Below, in pieces: positions 33,766 through 42,192 of a stretch of 64,000 nucleotides of DNA; the stretch's first letter is position 1; the number at the start of each line of letters is the position of its first letter. The notes under the pieces were generated by a model that saw only the letters and a program-made list of their open reading frames with translations, made no database searches and was not told the origin of the DNA. Source of the stretch: JAAZMI01 sp964603615 (lineage in GTDB: Bacteria; Bacillota; Dethiobacteria; DTU022; UBA8154); the NCBI GenBank assembly GCA_964603615.1, contig CAZRVU010000001.1:1-64000 (forward strand), written 5' to 3'. The translations under genes and the position numbers were made by a program.

Positions 33766-34404
33766 ATGTTGCAGAGGCTGCACCGGAATTTGTTGATATA
33801 TATAAAAGAAAATTTAGGTATTTATACGCTTATAACTGCATTTTTTTGTGCAGGTATTATTGCAGGCGCACTTCTGCTTCGCTTTTTGGGGGAGGAGCAG
33901 TTAGTAGAGTTGAATACAGCGCTGACATATTTTTTTGAAAGCCTGAAGAATGAAACTTTTACATCGCTACAGCCCAGGGCGTTGTTGAGCGCTTCCTATT
34001 ATAAAAATGTCCTTTTTTTGTTAGTTGTTTGGTTACTGGGGTTGTTCTGGTTTGGATTCCCCTTGATATTATTTTATTTGATGTTCAAAGGTTTTGCGCT
34101 TGGTTTTACCGTTGCCTTTTTGGTGCGCCATATTGCTTTAAAGGGAGTAATTTTCGGTTTGGCAGCTCTTTTACCGCACAATCTTTTCTTTGTCCCTGCT
34201 TTTATAGCAGCCGCTACTACGGCAACAACTTTTTCCCTTTTGAAGTTAAATGACCGCCTGACTAAAAGAAGGACTGGCCGCAGCCATTATTTGCAACAAT
34301 ATTGTTACTTTATGTTTTTGGTTCTGATTTTGATGTTGGCTGGCGGGTTGGTAGAAGCATACATCACACCAATGTTTATGCAGTTGGCTGTGTCTGTTAT
34401 TTAG
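33766..34404 (+). CDS. spoIIM: Stage II sporulation protein M
   Basis: Membrane scaffold of the DMP engulfment machinery, which recruits SpoIID and SpoIIP. At 212 residues it has five hydrophobic segments, with the conserved stretch MFKGFALGFTVAFLVRHIALKGVIFGLAALLPHNLFFVPAF in the middle, diagnostic of SpoIIM/DUF95. A Lys/Arg-rich loop follows near residue 165. The start is ATG, with AGCAGGGGTAGT upstream. spoIID and spoIIP are not in this window. Confidence 0.94.
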   Translation: MLQRLHRNLLIYIKENLGIYTLITAFFCAGIIAGALLLRFLGEEQLVELNTALTYFFESLKNETFTSLQPRALLSASYYKNVLFLLVVWLLGLFWFGFPLILFYLMFKGFALGFTVAFLVRHIALKGVIFGLAALLPHNLFFVPAFIAAATTATTFSLLKLNDRLTKRRTGRSHYLQQYCYFMFLVLILMLAGGLVEAYITPMFMQLAVSVI

Positions 34405-34494
34405 GGCGGCGATAATATTAAAAAAGGGTTTTGGGCGGGGATGTGGAATAACTTATTAAAAATGCTGGATTTTAGCTTAAGGGGATAGTATTGG

Positions 34495-35382
34495 ATGAAA
34501 AGGGTATTAAAGGATTTTATAAGCTATCTTTCTGTAGAAAGAGGCCTGGCTACTAATACGCTGGAATCATATCAAAGAGATTTAATAAAATATTTAAATT
34601 TTTTAAGGCAGCAGCAGCTAGAACGCCTCGAAGATGCATCCCGTAAGACAATAACTCAATTTTTAATGGAGGAAAAAGAAAGAGGGCTATCCCCGGCGAC
34701 ATTAACTAGAAATTTGGCTTCCATACGTTCATTTTACAATTTTTTATTATTGGAGCAGGTGGTGCAAAGGAATCCTGCAGCAGAAACAGAAACCCCCCGC
34801 CAAGAAAAAAAATTGCCGCACGTTCTCTCTTTTCAAGATGTTGAACTTTTGCTGGAACAGCCAAAAACAAAAGATGCCATTGGCTTAAGGGATAAAGCAA
34901 TGTTGGAACTTTTATATGCCACGGGCATCCGGGTTTCGGAATTGGTATCCCTAGGTATAAATAGCATCAATTTGAAAACGGGTTTTTTACGTTGTGAAGG
35001 TAAAGGAAGTAAGGAAAGAATGATCCCGCTTGGTTCCATGGCTTTGTTTAGTTTACAGGAATATCTTCAGTCGGGCCGGCCTAAATTGTTGAAAGTTAGA
35101 AACGAAAAAGCATTTTTTTTGAACCAACACGGTAGACGGCTAACGCGACAAGGTTTCTGGAAAATTTTTAAAAAATATACGATGCAGGCAAAGATTAGTA
35201 AAGAAGTAACCCCTCATTCCATGCGCCATTCTTTTGCCACACATTTATTGGAAAACGGGGCAGATTTGCGTTCTGTTCAGGAAATGCTCGGCCACGCAGA
35301 TATCTCGACCACACAAATATACACGCAAATAACCAAAAGAAAAATAAAGGAGATTTATAATCAAACACACCCGCGAGCTTGA
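34495..35382 (+). CDS. xerD: Site-specific tyrosine recombinase XerD
   Basis: Resolves chromosome dimers at dif. The core-binding N-terminal domain (FISYLSVERGLATNTLESYQRDL) and the catalytic domain are complete. Active-site residues are visible: Arg in ATGIRVSELVSL near residue 144, Lys in CEGKGSKERMIPL, HSMRHSFATHLLENGADLRSVQEMLGH and the Tyr nucleophile in TQIYTQI near residue 276. The length of 295 residues is standard. It lies between spoIIM and deoB, the usual chromosomal order in Firmicutes, so it is the housekeeping recombinase and not a phage integrase. Confidence 0.95.
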   Translation: MKRVLKDFISYLSVERGLATNTLESYQRDLIKYLNFLRQQQLERLEDASRKTITQFLMEEKERGLSPATLTRNLASIRSFYNFLLLEQVVQRNPAAETETPRQEKKLPHVLSFQDVELLLEQPKTKDAIGLRDKAMLELLYATGIRVSELVSLGINSINLKTGFLRCEGKGSKERMIPLGSMALFSLQEYLQSGRPKLLKVRNEKAFFLNQHGRRLTRQGFWKIFKKYTMQAKISKEVTPHSMRHSFATHLLENGADLRSVQEMLGHADISTTQIYTQITKRKIKEIYNQTHPRA

Positions 35383-35400
35383 CTAAAGGGGGCAGTCTTT

Positions 35401-36612
35401 TTGATTAAAAGAGTGTTTGTGCTAGTTTTGGATGGCGCAGGGGTGGGGTCATTACCGGATGCGGAAAAATATGGAGATGTGGGTAGCAATACACTGGGCC
35501 ATGTTCTTGCAGTAAATGAAGGGTTGAAGATCCCACATCTTTATGCACTGGGTTTAGGAGAAATTTTACGGAACAGCAGCGCTACTTGGCAGGAAACAGG
35601 ACAAAGAACGGCATCAACCCGGCCCCGTGGGGCTTATGGGAAAATGGCTGAACGTTCTCCGGGTAAAGATACTATTACGGGGCACTGGGAGTTGGCCGGC
35701 CTGGTTTTGAACGATCCTTTTCCCCTTTACCCGGAAGGTTTCCCTTCGGAGATTATTTCTTCCTTTGAAAAGATGATCGGACGCCAAACGCTGGGTAACA
35801 TCTCTTTTTCCGGCACGGAGATCCTAAAAAAATATGGTAAAGATCATTTACAGACCGGTTTCCCCATTGTTTACACCTCTGCTGATAGTGTTTTCCAAAT
35901 TGCTGCTCATGAAGAAATTGTTCCTTTGGATACTCTCTATACCTGGTGTTTAAAAGCGCGGCAGGAAATATTTGTTGACAAACATGCTGTTGGCAGAATT
36001 ATTGCCAGGCCCTTTCTTGGCACTTCCGGAAAATTTGTGCGAACAGCGGGACGAAAAGATTTTTCTCTGCCCCCGCCGGGACTGACGCTCTTAGACCTAC
36101 TCAAAGACGCCGGTTATCAGGTATGGGTGGTGGGTAAGATTATGGATATTTTTAGTGGCAGGGGCGTCACACGGTTTTTACCGGCAGCAGGCAACCAGGA
36201 GACCATGAGGGTAATCAGGAGTGTTCTTCAAGAAGATTTTACGGGCTTTTTTTGGGCTAACCTGGGAGACTTTGATACACTCTATGGTCATCGCAATGAC
36301 CCGGCAGGTTTTGGACGGGCTCTCGCTGAGTTTGACCTTTTCTTGAAGGAGGCGCTGGAACTTCTCAAAAAGGATGATATGCTGGTGATTACAGCAGACC
36401 ACGGCTGCGATCCCACTTTTAGGGGCACGGATCATACCAGGGAATATATACCTCTTTTGATCTATGGTCAATCCATCAAAGCCGTAGACCTGGGGACCAG
36501 GGATTCCTTTGCCGATCTAGGGGCTACGGTGGCAGAACTGCTACAGTGTAAGCCTACTCCCGCCGGTAAAAGTTTTGCAACAGAGCTATGGCGAGGAGGA
36601 AAGGCAAATTGA
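35401..36612 (+). CDS. deoB: Phosphopentomutase
   Basis: Interconverts (deoxy)ribose-1-phosphate and (deoxy)ribose-5-phosphate in nucleoside salvage. Alkaline-phosphatase-superfamily metal motifs are present: LVLDGAGVGSLPDA near residue 8, GKDTITGHWELAG near residue 88 with the Thr that carries the phosphate, NLGDFDTLYGHRND near residue 285 and ADHGCDPTFRGTDHTREYIP near residue 332. The length of 403 residues is normal. The start is TTG with AAAGGGGGCAG upstream. It overlaps pyn by 4 bases, coupling the two steps of pyrimidine nucleoside breakdown. Confidence 0.96.
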   Translation: MIKRVFVLVLDGAGVGSLPDAEKYGDVGSNTLGHVLAVNEGLKIPHLYALGLGEILRNSSATWQETGQRTASTRPRGAYGKMAERSPGKDTITGHWELAGLVLNDPFPLYPEGFPSEIISSFEKMIGRQTLGNISFSGTEILKKYGKDHLQTGFPIVYTSADSVFQIAAHEEIVPLDTLYTWCLKARQEIFVDKHAVGRIIARPFLGTSGKFVRTAGRKDFSLPPPGLTLLDLLKDAGYQVWVVGKIMDIFSGRGVTRFLPAAGNQETMRVIRSVLQEDFTGFFWANLGDFDTLYGHRNDPAGFGRALAEFDLFLKEALELLKKDDMLVITADHGCDPTFRGTDHTREYIPLLIYGQSIKAVDLGTRDSFADLGATVAELLQCKPTPAGKSFATELWRGGKAN

Positions 36613-37928
36613 GGCGTGCACTGGATTTTATTAGAAAAAAAAGGGATGGAGAAATCCTTTCTGCAGAGGAAATTAATTTTTTAATTAGTGAATTTAACCG
36701 GGGAAATGTACCGGATTACCAGATGTCTGCTCTCTTAATGGCTATCTTTTTTCAGGGGCTTAATACCAGGGAATTGACAGCCTTAACGGCGGCTCTTGCC
36801 ACTTCGGGGGAGGTACTGGATTTTTCATCTTTAGGGACAATGGTTGCCGATAAACATAGCACAGGGGGTATTGGAGATAAAATTACTTTGATCATGGCTC
36901 CTTTGGTAGCTGCAGCCGGTGTGCCCGTAGCAAAGATTTCAGGCAGGGGGCTGGGTTTTACAGGGGGGACTATTGACAAGCTGGAAAGTATTCCCGGTTT
37001 TGAAACAAATTTACCGCTAGAAAAATTTGTGGAACTTGTTAAAGAAAATAATATTGCAATTATGGCTCAAACGGAAAGGATTACCCCGGCAGAAGGAAAA
37101 CTCTATGCTTTAAGGGACGTTACCGGCACAGTTGAAAATCTATCTTTAATTGCCTCTTCTATTATGAGCAAAAAAATTGCTGCCGGGGCAGGTGCTATTT
37201 TGTTAGATGTAAAACTGGGGAAGGGGGCTTTTATTCAAGAAAGGGAAGTAGCCTTTCAGTTAGCGGAGACAATGTTCCGTATTGGTAAAGAGATGGGTAA
37301 ACAGGTTGTTTCCGTGGTGACGAATATGAACCAGCCCCTGGGTTTTGCCGTGGGCAACAGCCTGGAAATAAAGGAAGTATTAGCTGTGCTGAAGGGAAAG
37401 GGACCGGCAGATTTGGAGCAGCTCAGCATTATACTGGGCGGTTACCTGCTTACCTTGGCAGGAAAAGTAAGAAACCCGGGGGAGGGGAAAGAGGTGCTGT
37501 CCCGGTTGATAAAAAATGGTGCCGGGTTGGCCAAATTTAAAGAGTTGATCGTGGCACAAGGCGGAAATAGTGCCTACCTGGAAGATCCCACCCTGTTTCC
37601 CACGGCTAAATTCGAGCAGAAAGTAGTTGCGCCAAAATCCGGCTACCTGCAGGAAATTCACGCCGGGAAAATTGGACGTGCGGCCTCATTACTGGGGGCA
37701 GGACGTTTTTATAAGGAGCAACAGATTGATCCCGCCGTGGGGATCGTATTGAACCATAAGGTGGGGGAAGTAGTGGAAAAGGAAGCAAAGCTGGCCGCTG
37801 TTTATGCTAATGATGAAAACACTCTTAAGCTAGCAGTAAAAGAATTAAATAATGCTTTTATAATTGGTACAGAGCAAGAGGAGGAGTTACCACTTGTTTA
37901 TGGTATAGTTCCACCTTTTCCCTGTTAA
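36609..37928 (+). CDS. pyn: Pyrimidine-nucleoside phosphorylase
   Basis: Splits uridine, thymidine or deoxyuridine with phosphate to base and pentose-1-phosphate, the substrate of DeoB. The signature VADKHSTGGIGDKITLIMAPLVAAAGVPVAKISGRGLG and the TGGTIDKLESIPG motif are exact for the thymidine/pyrimidine phosphorylase family. TTG at 36609 is chosen because AGGAGGAAAGG lies 7-8 bases upstream and the codon overlaps the deoB stop. A longer frame from 36588 is less likely. Length is about 439 residues. Confidence 0.95.
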   Translation: MRRALDFIRKKRDGEILSAEEINFLISEFNRGNVPDYQMSALLMAIFFQGLNTRELTALTAALATSGEVLDFSSLGTMVADKHSTGGIGDKITLIMAPLVAAAGVPVAKISGRGLGFTGGTIDKLESIPGFETNLPLEKFVELVKENNIAIMAQTERITPAEGKLYALRDVTGTVENLSLIASSIMSKKIAAGAGAILLDVKLGKGAFIQEREVAFQLAETMFRIGKEMGKQVVSVVTNMNQPLGFAVGNSLEIKEVLAVLKGKGPADLEQLSIILGGYLLTLAGKVRNPGEGKEVLSRLIKNGAGLAKFKELIVAQGGNSAYLEDPTLFPTAKFEQKVVAPKSGYLQEIHAGKIGRAASLLGAGRFYKEQQIDPAVGIVLNHKVGEVVEKEAKLAAVYANDENTLKLAVKELNNAFIIGTEQEEELPLVYGIVPPFPC

Positions 37929-38016
37929 ACACTTAGACAATAAACCGTTTTCCCTTCTGCTTAATAGTATCATTTTGTCAATCAGGGAGAAAATAAAGGC
38001 AGGAGGGATCTAGACG

Positions 38017-39204
38017 ATGAATTATAAACGGCAAAGCGGAACACCCTGCATTATTTTTTTATTAGTCCTCTTTATTTTATCGCTATTGACACCCGCGACA
38101 CAAACTGCACATGCTTTTAATCTTCCGCTGCAATCCAAAGCTGTTTTATTAGTCGAGCCACAGACGGGAGAGGTACTATATGCTAGCAATGCAAATGAAC
38201 GGCTTTATCCAGCCAGTATTACCAAAATAATGACTTTGTTGTTGGCCTTGGAAAATTTGGATAAGGGCGCGATCAAGCTGGAAGATCAGGTTTTTATTTC
38301 TGCAAAAGCATCCTCCCTGGGTGGTTCAGAGCTATTTTTGAGCAGTGGTGATGTGGTCGATTTGGAATCCTTATTAATAGGGGTTACCGTAGGCTCAGCC
38401 AACGATGCTGCAGTTGCTGTTGCAGAGCATATAGCCGGTAGCGAAGAAGCCTTTGTGGAACGCATGAACAGGCGGGCAGTAGAGTTGGGAATGAAGGATA
38501 CAAATTTTACAAATTGCACTGGTTTGCATGCAGAACAACATGCCACTACAGCACACGATATTGTCTTGATGAGCAGGGAGATTCTTCAGTATCCCCTGTT
38601 TTTCAATTGGAGTAAAATATGGATGGATGAAAATTTTTTAGAGGGCAAGATCAAAAGCGGCAAGGTTTATCTCAGCAACACCAACCGCCTTATCCACGAT
38701 TATCCTTATTGTGATGGCTTGAAAACGGGGTTTACAAGGCAATCCGGGTTTTGTATTTCTGCCACGGCGCAAAAAAACGGGACACGTTTTCTGGCGATTG
38801 TACTTCATGCTCCTTCCAGTGAAATTCTTTATCAAGAGGCTGTGCATTTGCTCGACTTTGCTTTTGCTAATTTTGAATATACCCCGCTAGTGTCAAAAAA
38901 GGAAAAATTAGCAAGGCTCCCCGTGGATAAGGGTAATGTAACAGAGGTCGATATTCTTGCTAGTGAAAATTTGAGCTTATTGCTCAAAAAAGGCGATGAG
39001 TTGCAATATGTTACTGATATCGTCTTGCCTAAAAAGTTGGAGGCACCCTTACCCGCTAACAGCATAGTTGGGAAAATAATGGTAGTTGCCGATGGTAAAA
39101 CATTGAAAGAAGTTGACCTGGAGGTTGCCGCAGAGGTCCAAAGAGCTTCCCTACCGCAGCTATTTCTGCGTTACTTTAAAATGTGGATAAAATTTGGCCG
39201 TTAA
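38017..39204 (+). CDS. dacF: D-alanyl-D-alanine carboxypeptidase DacF
   Basis: Penicillin-binding protein that trims peptidoglycan peptides. A signal peptide covers about residues 1-32. The catalytic SxxK is in YPASITKIMTLLLAL near residue 67, the SxN-type motif reads VGSANDAAVAVAEH near residue 128, and KTG is in LKTGFTRQSG near residue 236. A C-terminal all-beta domain and amphipathic tail complete the 395 residues. It precedes spoIIAA as in Bacillus, where dacF is read into the spoIIA operon. The start is ATG with GCAGGAGGG upstream. Confidence 0.94.
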   Translation: MNYKRQSGTPCIIFLLVLFILSLLTPATQTAHAFNLPLQSKAVLLVEPQTGEVLYASNANERLYPASITKIMTLLLALENLDKGAIKLEDQVFISAKASSLGGSELFLSSGDVVDLESLLIGVTVGSANDAAVAVAEHIAGSEEAFVERMNRRAVELGMKDTNFTNCTGLHAEQHATTAHDIVLMSREILQYPLFFNWSKIWMDENFLEGKIKSGKVYLSNTNRLIHDYPYCDGLKTGFTRQSGFCISATAQKNGTRFLAIVLHAPSSEILYQEAVHLLDFAFANFEYTPLVSKKEKLARLPVDKGNVTEVDILASENLSLLLKKGDELQYVTDIVLPKKLEAPLPANSIVGKIMVVADGKTLKEVDLEVAAEVQRASLPQLFLRYFKMWIKFGR

Positions 39205-39233
39205 GCAAATAAAAAGCCCGTACAGTTTTTCTT

Positions 39234-39262
39234 GCAGGAAATTTAAGAAAAACGTAGAATTT
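39234..39262 (+). promoter_or_regulatory. Sigma-H promoter of spoIIAA-spoIIAB-sigF
   Basis: GCAGGAAAT (39234-39242), 11 bases, GTAGAATTT (39254-39262): a perfect fit to RnAGGAwWW-N11-12-RnnGAATww. The spacing is the same as at spo0A. It lies between dacF and spoIIAA, so spoIIA can be transcribed without dacF. I see no perfect 0A box next to it. Confidence 0.8.
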
Positions 39263-39298
39263 ATTTCCAGAAGAAGGCAACAAAGGGGGTTTTTTAAT

Positions 39299-39637
39299 TT
39301 GCAAGTACAGCTCATCAGAAGAAAAAAAAATCTGATTGTCAGGCTAAAAGGGGAATTAGATCATCATACAGCGGATATATTTCGTAAGTCTGTGGGGAAG
39401 GAACTTGAAAAAGAAAGCAATCAAAACTTGATATTAAATGTAACTAATTTGACCTTTATGGACAGCTCGGGCATAGGGGTAATCCTGGGGCGTTATAAAC
39501 AGGTCAAGGACAAAGGCGGCCAAATTGTGATCTGTGGCCTGGACAAACATCACCAGAGGATTATGCAGTTAGGCGGCCTATTAAAAATCATTCCAGTTTG
39601 TAGTGATGAAAATAAAGCTTTGGCCAGTTTAAGATAA
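39299..39637 (+). CDS. spoIIAA: Anti-sigma-F factor antagonist SpoIIAA
   Basis: STAS-domain protein that frees sigma-F by binding SpoIIAB when dephosphorylated. LKGELDHHTADIFRKSV and LTFMDSSGIGVILGRYKQV contain the conserved fold and the Ser (near residue 57) that SpoIIAB phosphorylates. TTG at 39299 is preferred: AAAGGGGG ends 9 bases upstream, and the length of 112 residues matches the family. The open frame reaches back to 39194 but that part overlaps dacF and the promoter. Confidence 0.95.
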   Translation: MQVQLIRRKKNLIVRLKGELDHHTADIFRKSVGKELEKESNQNLILNVTNLTFMDSSGIGVILGRYKQVKDKGGQIVICGLDKHHQRIMQLGGLLKIIPVCSDENKALASLR

Positions 39638-39760
39638 TTTTCTTTAGCTGCTGGTTTGGTTTTAGGATTGGGCCGGGAAAACCCCAACTAGCACGGAATC
39701 TTCAGAATTTTATTGCTCCGGCAGGAACGGTTTTATTGCAAAGAGGAGGTGCAAACTGGT

Positions 39761-40222
39761 TTGGAAAAGTACAAGCTGGAAAAAATGCCGAACTACATGC
39801 GCTTGGAAGTACCGGCAAGATCGGAAAATGAAAGTTTTGTCAGGGTTGTTGTTTCTGCTTTTGCTGCGCGCCTTGATCCTACCCTGGAAGAAATTAACGA
39901 ACTTAGAACTGCGGTATCCGAAGCGGTAACCAATAGTATTTTACACGCCTATGAATATGCAAGTGGCGTGATCAAGATCTGTGTTTCAATCGAAGACCAA
40001 CAACTACTGGTGGAGATCCAGGATTCCGGGAAAGGTATCGAAGATATTGCCCGGGCGCGGGAACCGCTTTATACAGATAAACCTGAACTGGAAAGATCAG
40101 GGATGGGGTTTACGATTATGGAAAACTTTATGGATAAACTTACGGTTGAATCTGTGCCCGGTAAGGGAACAGTAGTAAAAATGCTTAAAAAATTTGGTAG
40201 AATTGCAGAAATAAATCATTGA
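39761..40222 (+). CDS. spoIIAB: Anti-sigma-F factor SpoIIAB (serine kinase)
   Basis: GHKL-fold kinase that holds sigma-F inactive and phosphorylates SpoIIAA. The N-box ELRTAVSEAVTNSILHAYEY, the G1 box VEIQDSGKGIEDI and the ERSGMGFTIMENFMDKL lid are all intact. TTG at 39761 has AGGAGG 11 bases upstream; ATG at 39785 would match the Bacillus N-terminus more exactly but lacks a good ribosome-binding site. It lies between spoIIAA and sigF, and its stop codon is followed closely by the sigF start. Confidence 0.95.
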   Translation: MEKYKLEKMPNYMRLEVPARSENESFVRVVVSAFAARLDPTLEEINELRTAVSEAVTNSILHAYEYASGVIKICVSIEDQQLLVEIQDSGKGIEDIARAREPLYTDKPELERSGMGFTIMENFMDKLTVESVPGKGTVVKMLKKFGRIAEINH

Positions 40223-40233
40223 AAGGGATAAGG

Positions 40234-40950
40234 ATGGCAAGCTTTTCTGAAAGAGAGCTGGCAGAACTTTATAATAAAAATAAGCAGGGTGATAAGCAGG
40301 CCAGGGAAAAGTTAGTTTTTCATAACCTGCCCTTGGTTCATGCTATCTGTCGCCGCTATCCGCCGGAAACGGTTGAATATGATGATATCTTTCAAGAAGG
40401 CTGTATTGGGTTACTGCAAGCATTGCAGGGGTACGATCCCGGCAAAGGAGCAAAGTTTTCTACTTATGCCGTTCCTTTTATTTTGGGTATGATCAGGTCA
40501 TATTTACGACGGAACGGGCATCTCCTGAAGGTGCCGCGTTCTTATCATGCACATTTTTGCCAGCTTCTCGAGGAAAGGAACAACCTGGAACAGGCGCTCC
40601 AACGCCAGCCCCGCTTGGAGGAAATATCAAAAAAAACAGGGCTATCCAAAGAGGAGATAGTTTGGCTGTTAGACTTGCAATATCCGGTCCTTCCTTTAAT
40701 TGCGGTGGATAATGCAACCGGGGGTTTTACCGGCGCGGAGAGCCGTACTTTTGAGGAAGAAAAATATTTTGATACTTTGATTTTACAAGAAAGTTTAAAC
40801 ATATTGCCGCGACGGGAAAAACAGGTGATCGTTTTACGCTATCTTTTAGAAAAAAGCCAGGTTGAGGTTGCGCAGATCCTAGGCTTATCACAGAAACATA
40901 TTTCCCGGTTGGAAAAGAAGGCTCTAAATATGTTAAAAGAAAACAACTGA
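40234..40950 (+). CDS. sigF: RNA polymerase sigma-F factor
   Basis: First forespore-specific sigma factor. Region 2 (HNLPLVHAICRRYPPETVEYDDIFQEGCIGLLQALQGYDPGKGAKFSTYAVPFILGMIR) and region 4 (LPRREKQVIVLRYLLEKSQVEVAQILGLSQKHISRLEKKAL) are complete; region 3 lies between. ATG at 40234 has AAAGGG 5 bases upstream. Length is about 238 residues, slightly short for sigma-F. It ends the spoIIA operon, with a strong terminator about 95 bases downstream. Confidence 0.95.
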   Translation: MASFSERELAELYNKNKQGDKQAREKLVFHNLPLVHAICRRYPPETVEYDDIFQEGCIGLLQALQGYDPGKGAKFSTYAVPFILGMIRSYLRRNGHLLKVPRSYHAHFCQLLEERNNLEQALQRQPRLEEISKKTGLSKEEIVWLLDLQYPVLPLIAVDNATGGFTGAESRTFEEEKYFDTLILQESLNILPRREKQVIVLRYLLEKSQVEVAQILGLSQKHISRLEKKALNMLKENN

Positions 40951-41045
40951 TCTTTTCTCGTGCTCGTCCGCTATAAACAGGCGTTTACGGGGAGATAACA
41001 GCGAACACATAGCTATTGCCTAAAATGTATAGAGCATCTAAATGC

Positions 41046-41076
41046 ACCGCCTTTTAAAAAAAGAGGCGGTTTTTTT
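41046..41076 (+). terminator. Terminator after sigF
   Basis: ACCGCCTTTT pairs with AAGAGGCGGT around a short A-loop, followed by a T8 run. It closes the spoIIA operon. The preceding 95 bases hold no recognisable feature. Confidence 0.85.
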
Positions 41077-41165
41077 GATAAAAATATTCAGGGAGAGAAT
41101 AATAAGGAAAGGGTATTGTAGCTAAAGCAAAAGTGTAAAAAATTAAATGGAGGGAGAATGAACAG

Positions 41166-41327
41166 GTGCTTAAAAGCCAACATTTAGTTTTACTAGTGAT
41201 GATGATTATATTAGCAATTGCTTTTTTGACTTTTTTCTGGACCTATTCACTGGTACCTCCTAAAGAAAAAACTCCCCACCGCGCCAGGGTTGTAGTGACA
41301 AAGCTAAAAACGCCTACTCCTGTTTAA
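41166..41327 (+). CDS. Small membrane protein (53 aa), unrecognised
   Basis: GTG start with a GGAGGGAG site 8-10 bases upstream. The 53 residues begin with a short polar stretch, then one strongly hydrophobic helix at about residues 7-29 (LVLLVMMIILAIAFLTFFW), then a Pro- and Lys-rich basic tail (VPPKEKTPHRARVVVTKLK). It lies between the sigF terminator and the dodecin/spoVA group, on the same strand. The clear ribosome-binding site and one-helix pattern suggest a real small protein, possibly made during sporulation by context. I do not recognise the family. Confidence 0.5.
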   Translation: MLKSQHLVLLVMMIILAIAFLTFFWTYSLVPPKEKTPHRARVVVTKLKTPTPV

Positions 41328-41362
41328 GCTGTTGCTGTTAAACGTTTTTATGAGGAAAAAAA

Positions 41363-41392
41363 GGAATAAAAAAGGGTGTGGGTGGCAAACTA
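41363..41392 (+). promoter_or_regulatory. Candidate sigma-G (sigma-F/G) promoter of the dodecin-spoVA group
   Basis: GGAATA (41363-41368), 17 bases, CAAACTA (41386-41392) resembles the forespore pattern GnATA-N17/18-CAnAnTA. It is 55 bases before the dodecin start. spoVA is under sigma-G in Bacillus, so the position is sensible. Confidence 0.5.
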
Positions 41393-41447
41393 CGGTAGAT
41401 CGTAAAATTGCCAATACAAAAAAATTAACTGCAAAGGAGTGATGGTG

Positions 41448-41657
41448 ATGGGTGGTGTAGCCAAAATAATTGAGTTGATTGGAGAATCGGATATAGGATG
41501 GGAAGATGCAGTAAAAGATGCTGTTTACAGGGCTTCGCAAACGGTGGAGGATATTACGGGAATCGAGGTGCTCAATTTTACGGCCCATGTGGAGGAAGGT
41601 GAGGTTGTAGAGTACAAAGCTAATGTGAAATTAGCCTTTGGGGTTAGGGATCGTTAA
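41448..41657 (+). CDS. Dodecin family flavin-binding protein
   Basis: A 69-residue protein with the dodecin pattern: AKIIELIGESDIGWEDAVKDAVYRASQTVEDITGIEVLNFTAHVEEG-VVEYKANVKLAFGV. Dodecins form hollow dodecamers that bind flavin or coenzyme A and are used as flavin stores or quenchers. ATG at 41448 is best, with AAGGAG 8 bases upstream; earlier starts at 41439 and 41442 are too close to that site. It lies 15 bases before spoVAC and downstream of a sigma-G-like promoter, so it is probably made in the forespore with the SpoVA proteins. Confidence 0.9.
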   Translation: MGGVAKIIELIGESDIGWEDAVKDAVYRASQTVEDITGIEVLNFTAHVEEGEVVEYKANVKLAFGVRDR

Positions 41658-41672
41658 ATATATTTAAAGCGG

Positions 41673-42143
41673 GTGGGATACATCGATTCCCATAAAAAGA
41701 ACGAAGATATTCTTGTAGATCCAAAATGGATTAAAAGCTGGGGCCGCTTACATCAGCCGAAACCCCCCTTAGTAAAAAATGTTTTACACGCTTTTTTTTG
41801 GGGGGGCGCTGTTTGCTTATTAGGGCAGTTTATATTAAATCTTTATATTTACTGGGGCGTCCCTGTGGAACAAGCCGGGAACCCCACGGTAGCTACTGTT
41901 ATTTTTATTGCCGCGCTGCTGACAGGTCTTGGTGTTTTTGATAGTATCGCGCAGTTGGCAGGTGCGGGCCTGGCTGTGCCGGTAACTGGTTTTGCTAATT
42001 CTGTAGTATCCATGGCTATTGAATATAAAAGGGAAGGTTTGGTTTTGGGAACCGGTGCTAGGATGTTTGGATTGGCCGGTGCGGTTATTTTGTTCGGCGT
42101 AGTTACCGCTTTTATTGTCGGGGTTATTTCAGCTCTGATCTGA
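41673..42143 (+). CDS. spoVAC: Stage V sporulation protein AC
   Basis: Membrane protein of the SpoVA channel that moves dipicolinic acid into the spore and releases it on germination; Bacillus SpoVAC is mechanosensitive. The N-terminal hydrophilic segment is followed by four hydrophobic segments over 156 residues, including NPTVATVIFIAALLTGLGVFDSIAQLAGAGLAVPVTGFANSVVSMAIEYKREG, the hallmark of the family. The start is GTG. The rest of the operon follows only after a 324-base gap that contains a palindromic element. Confidence 0.95.
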   Translation: MGYIDSHKKNEDILVDPKWIKSWGRLHQPKPPLVKNVLHAFFWGGAVCLLGQFILNLYIYWGVPVEQAGNPTVATVIFIAALLTGLGVFDSIAQLAGAGLAVPVTGFANSVVSMAIEYKREGLVLGTGARMFGLAGAVILFGVVTAFIVGVISALI

Positions 42144-42192
42144 AAGTTTACGGGGTAGCGATGATTGTGGCGGGCTTCAAGGTAGTGAAAAT

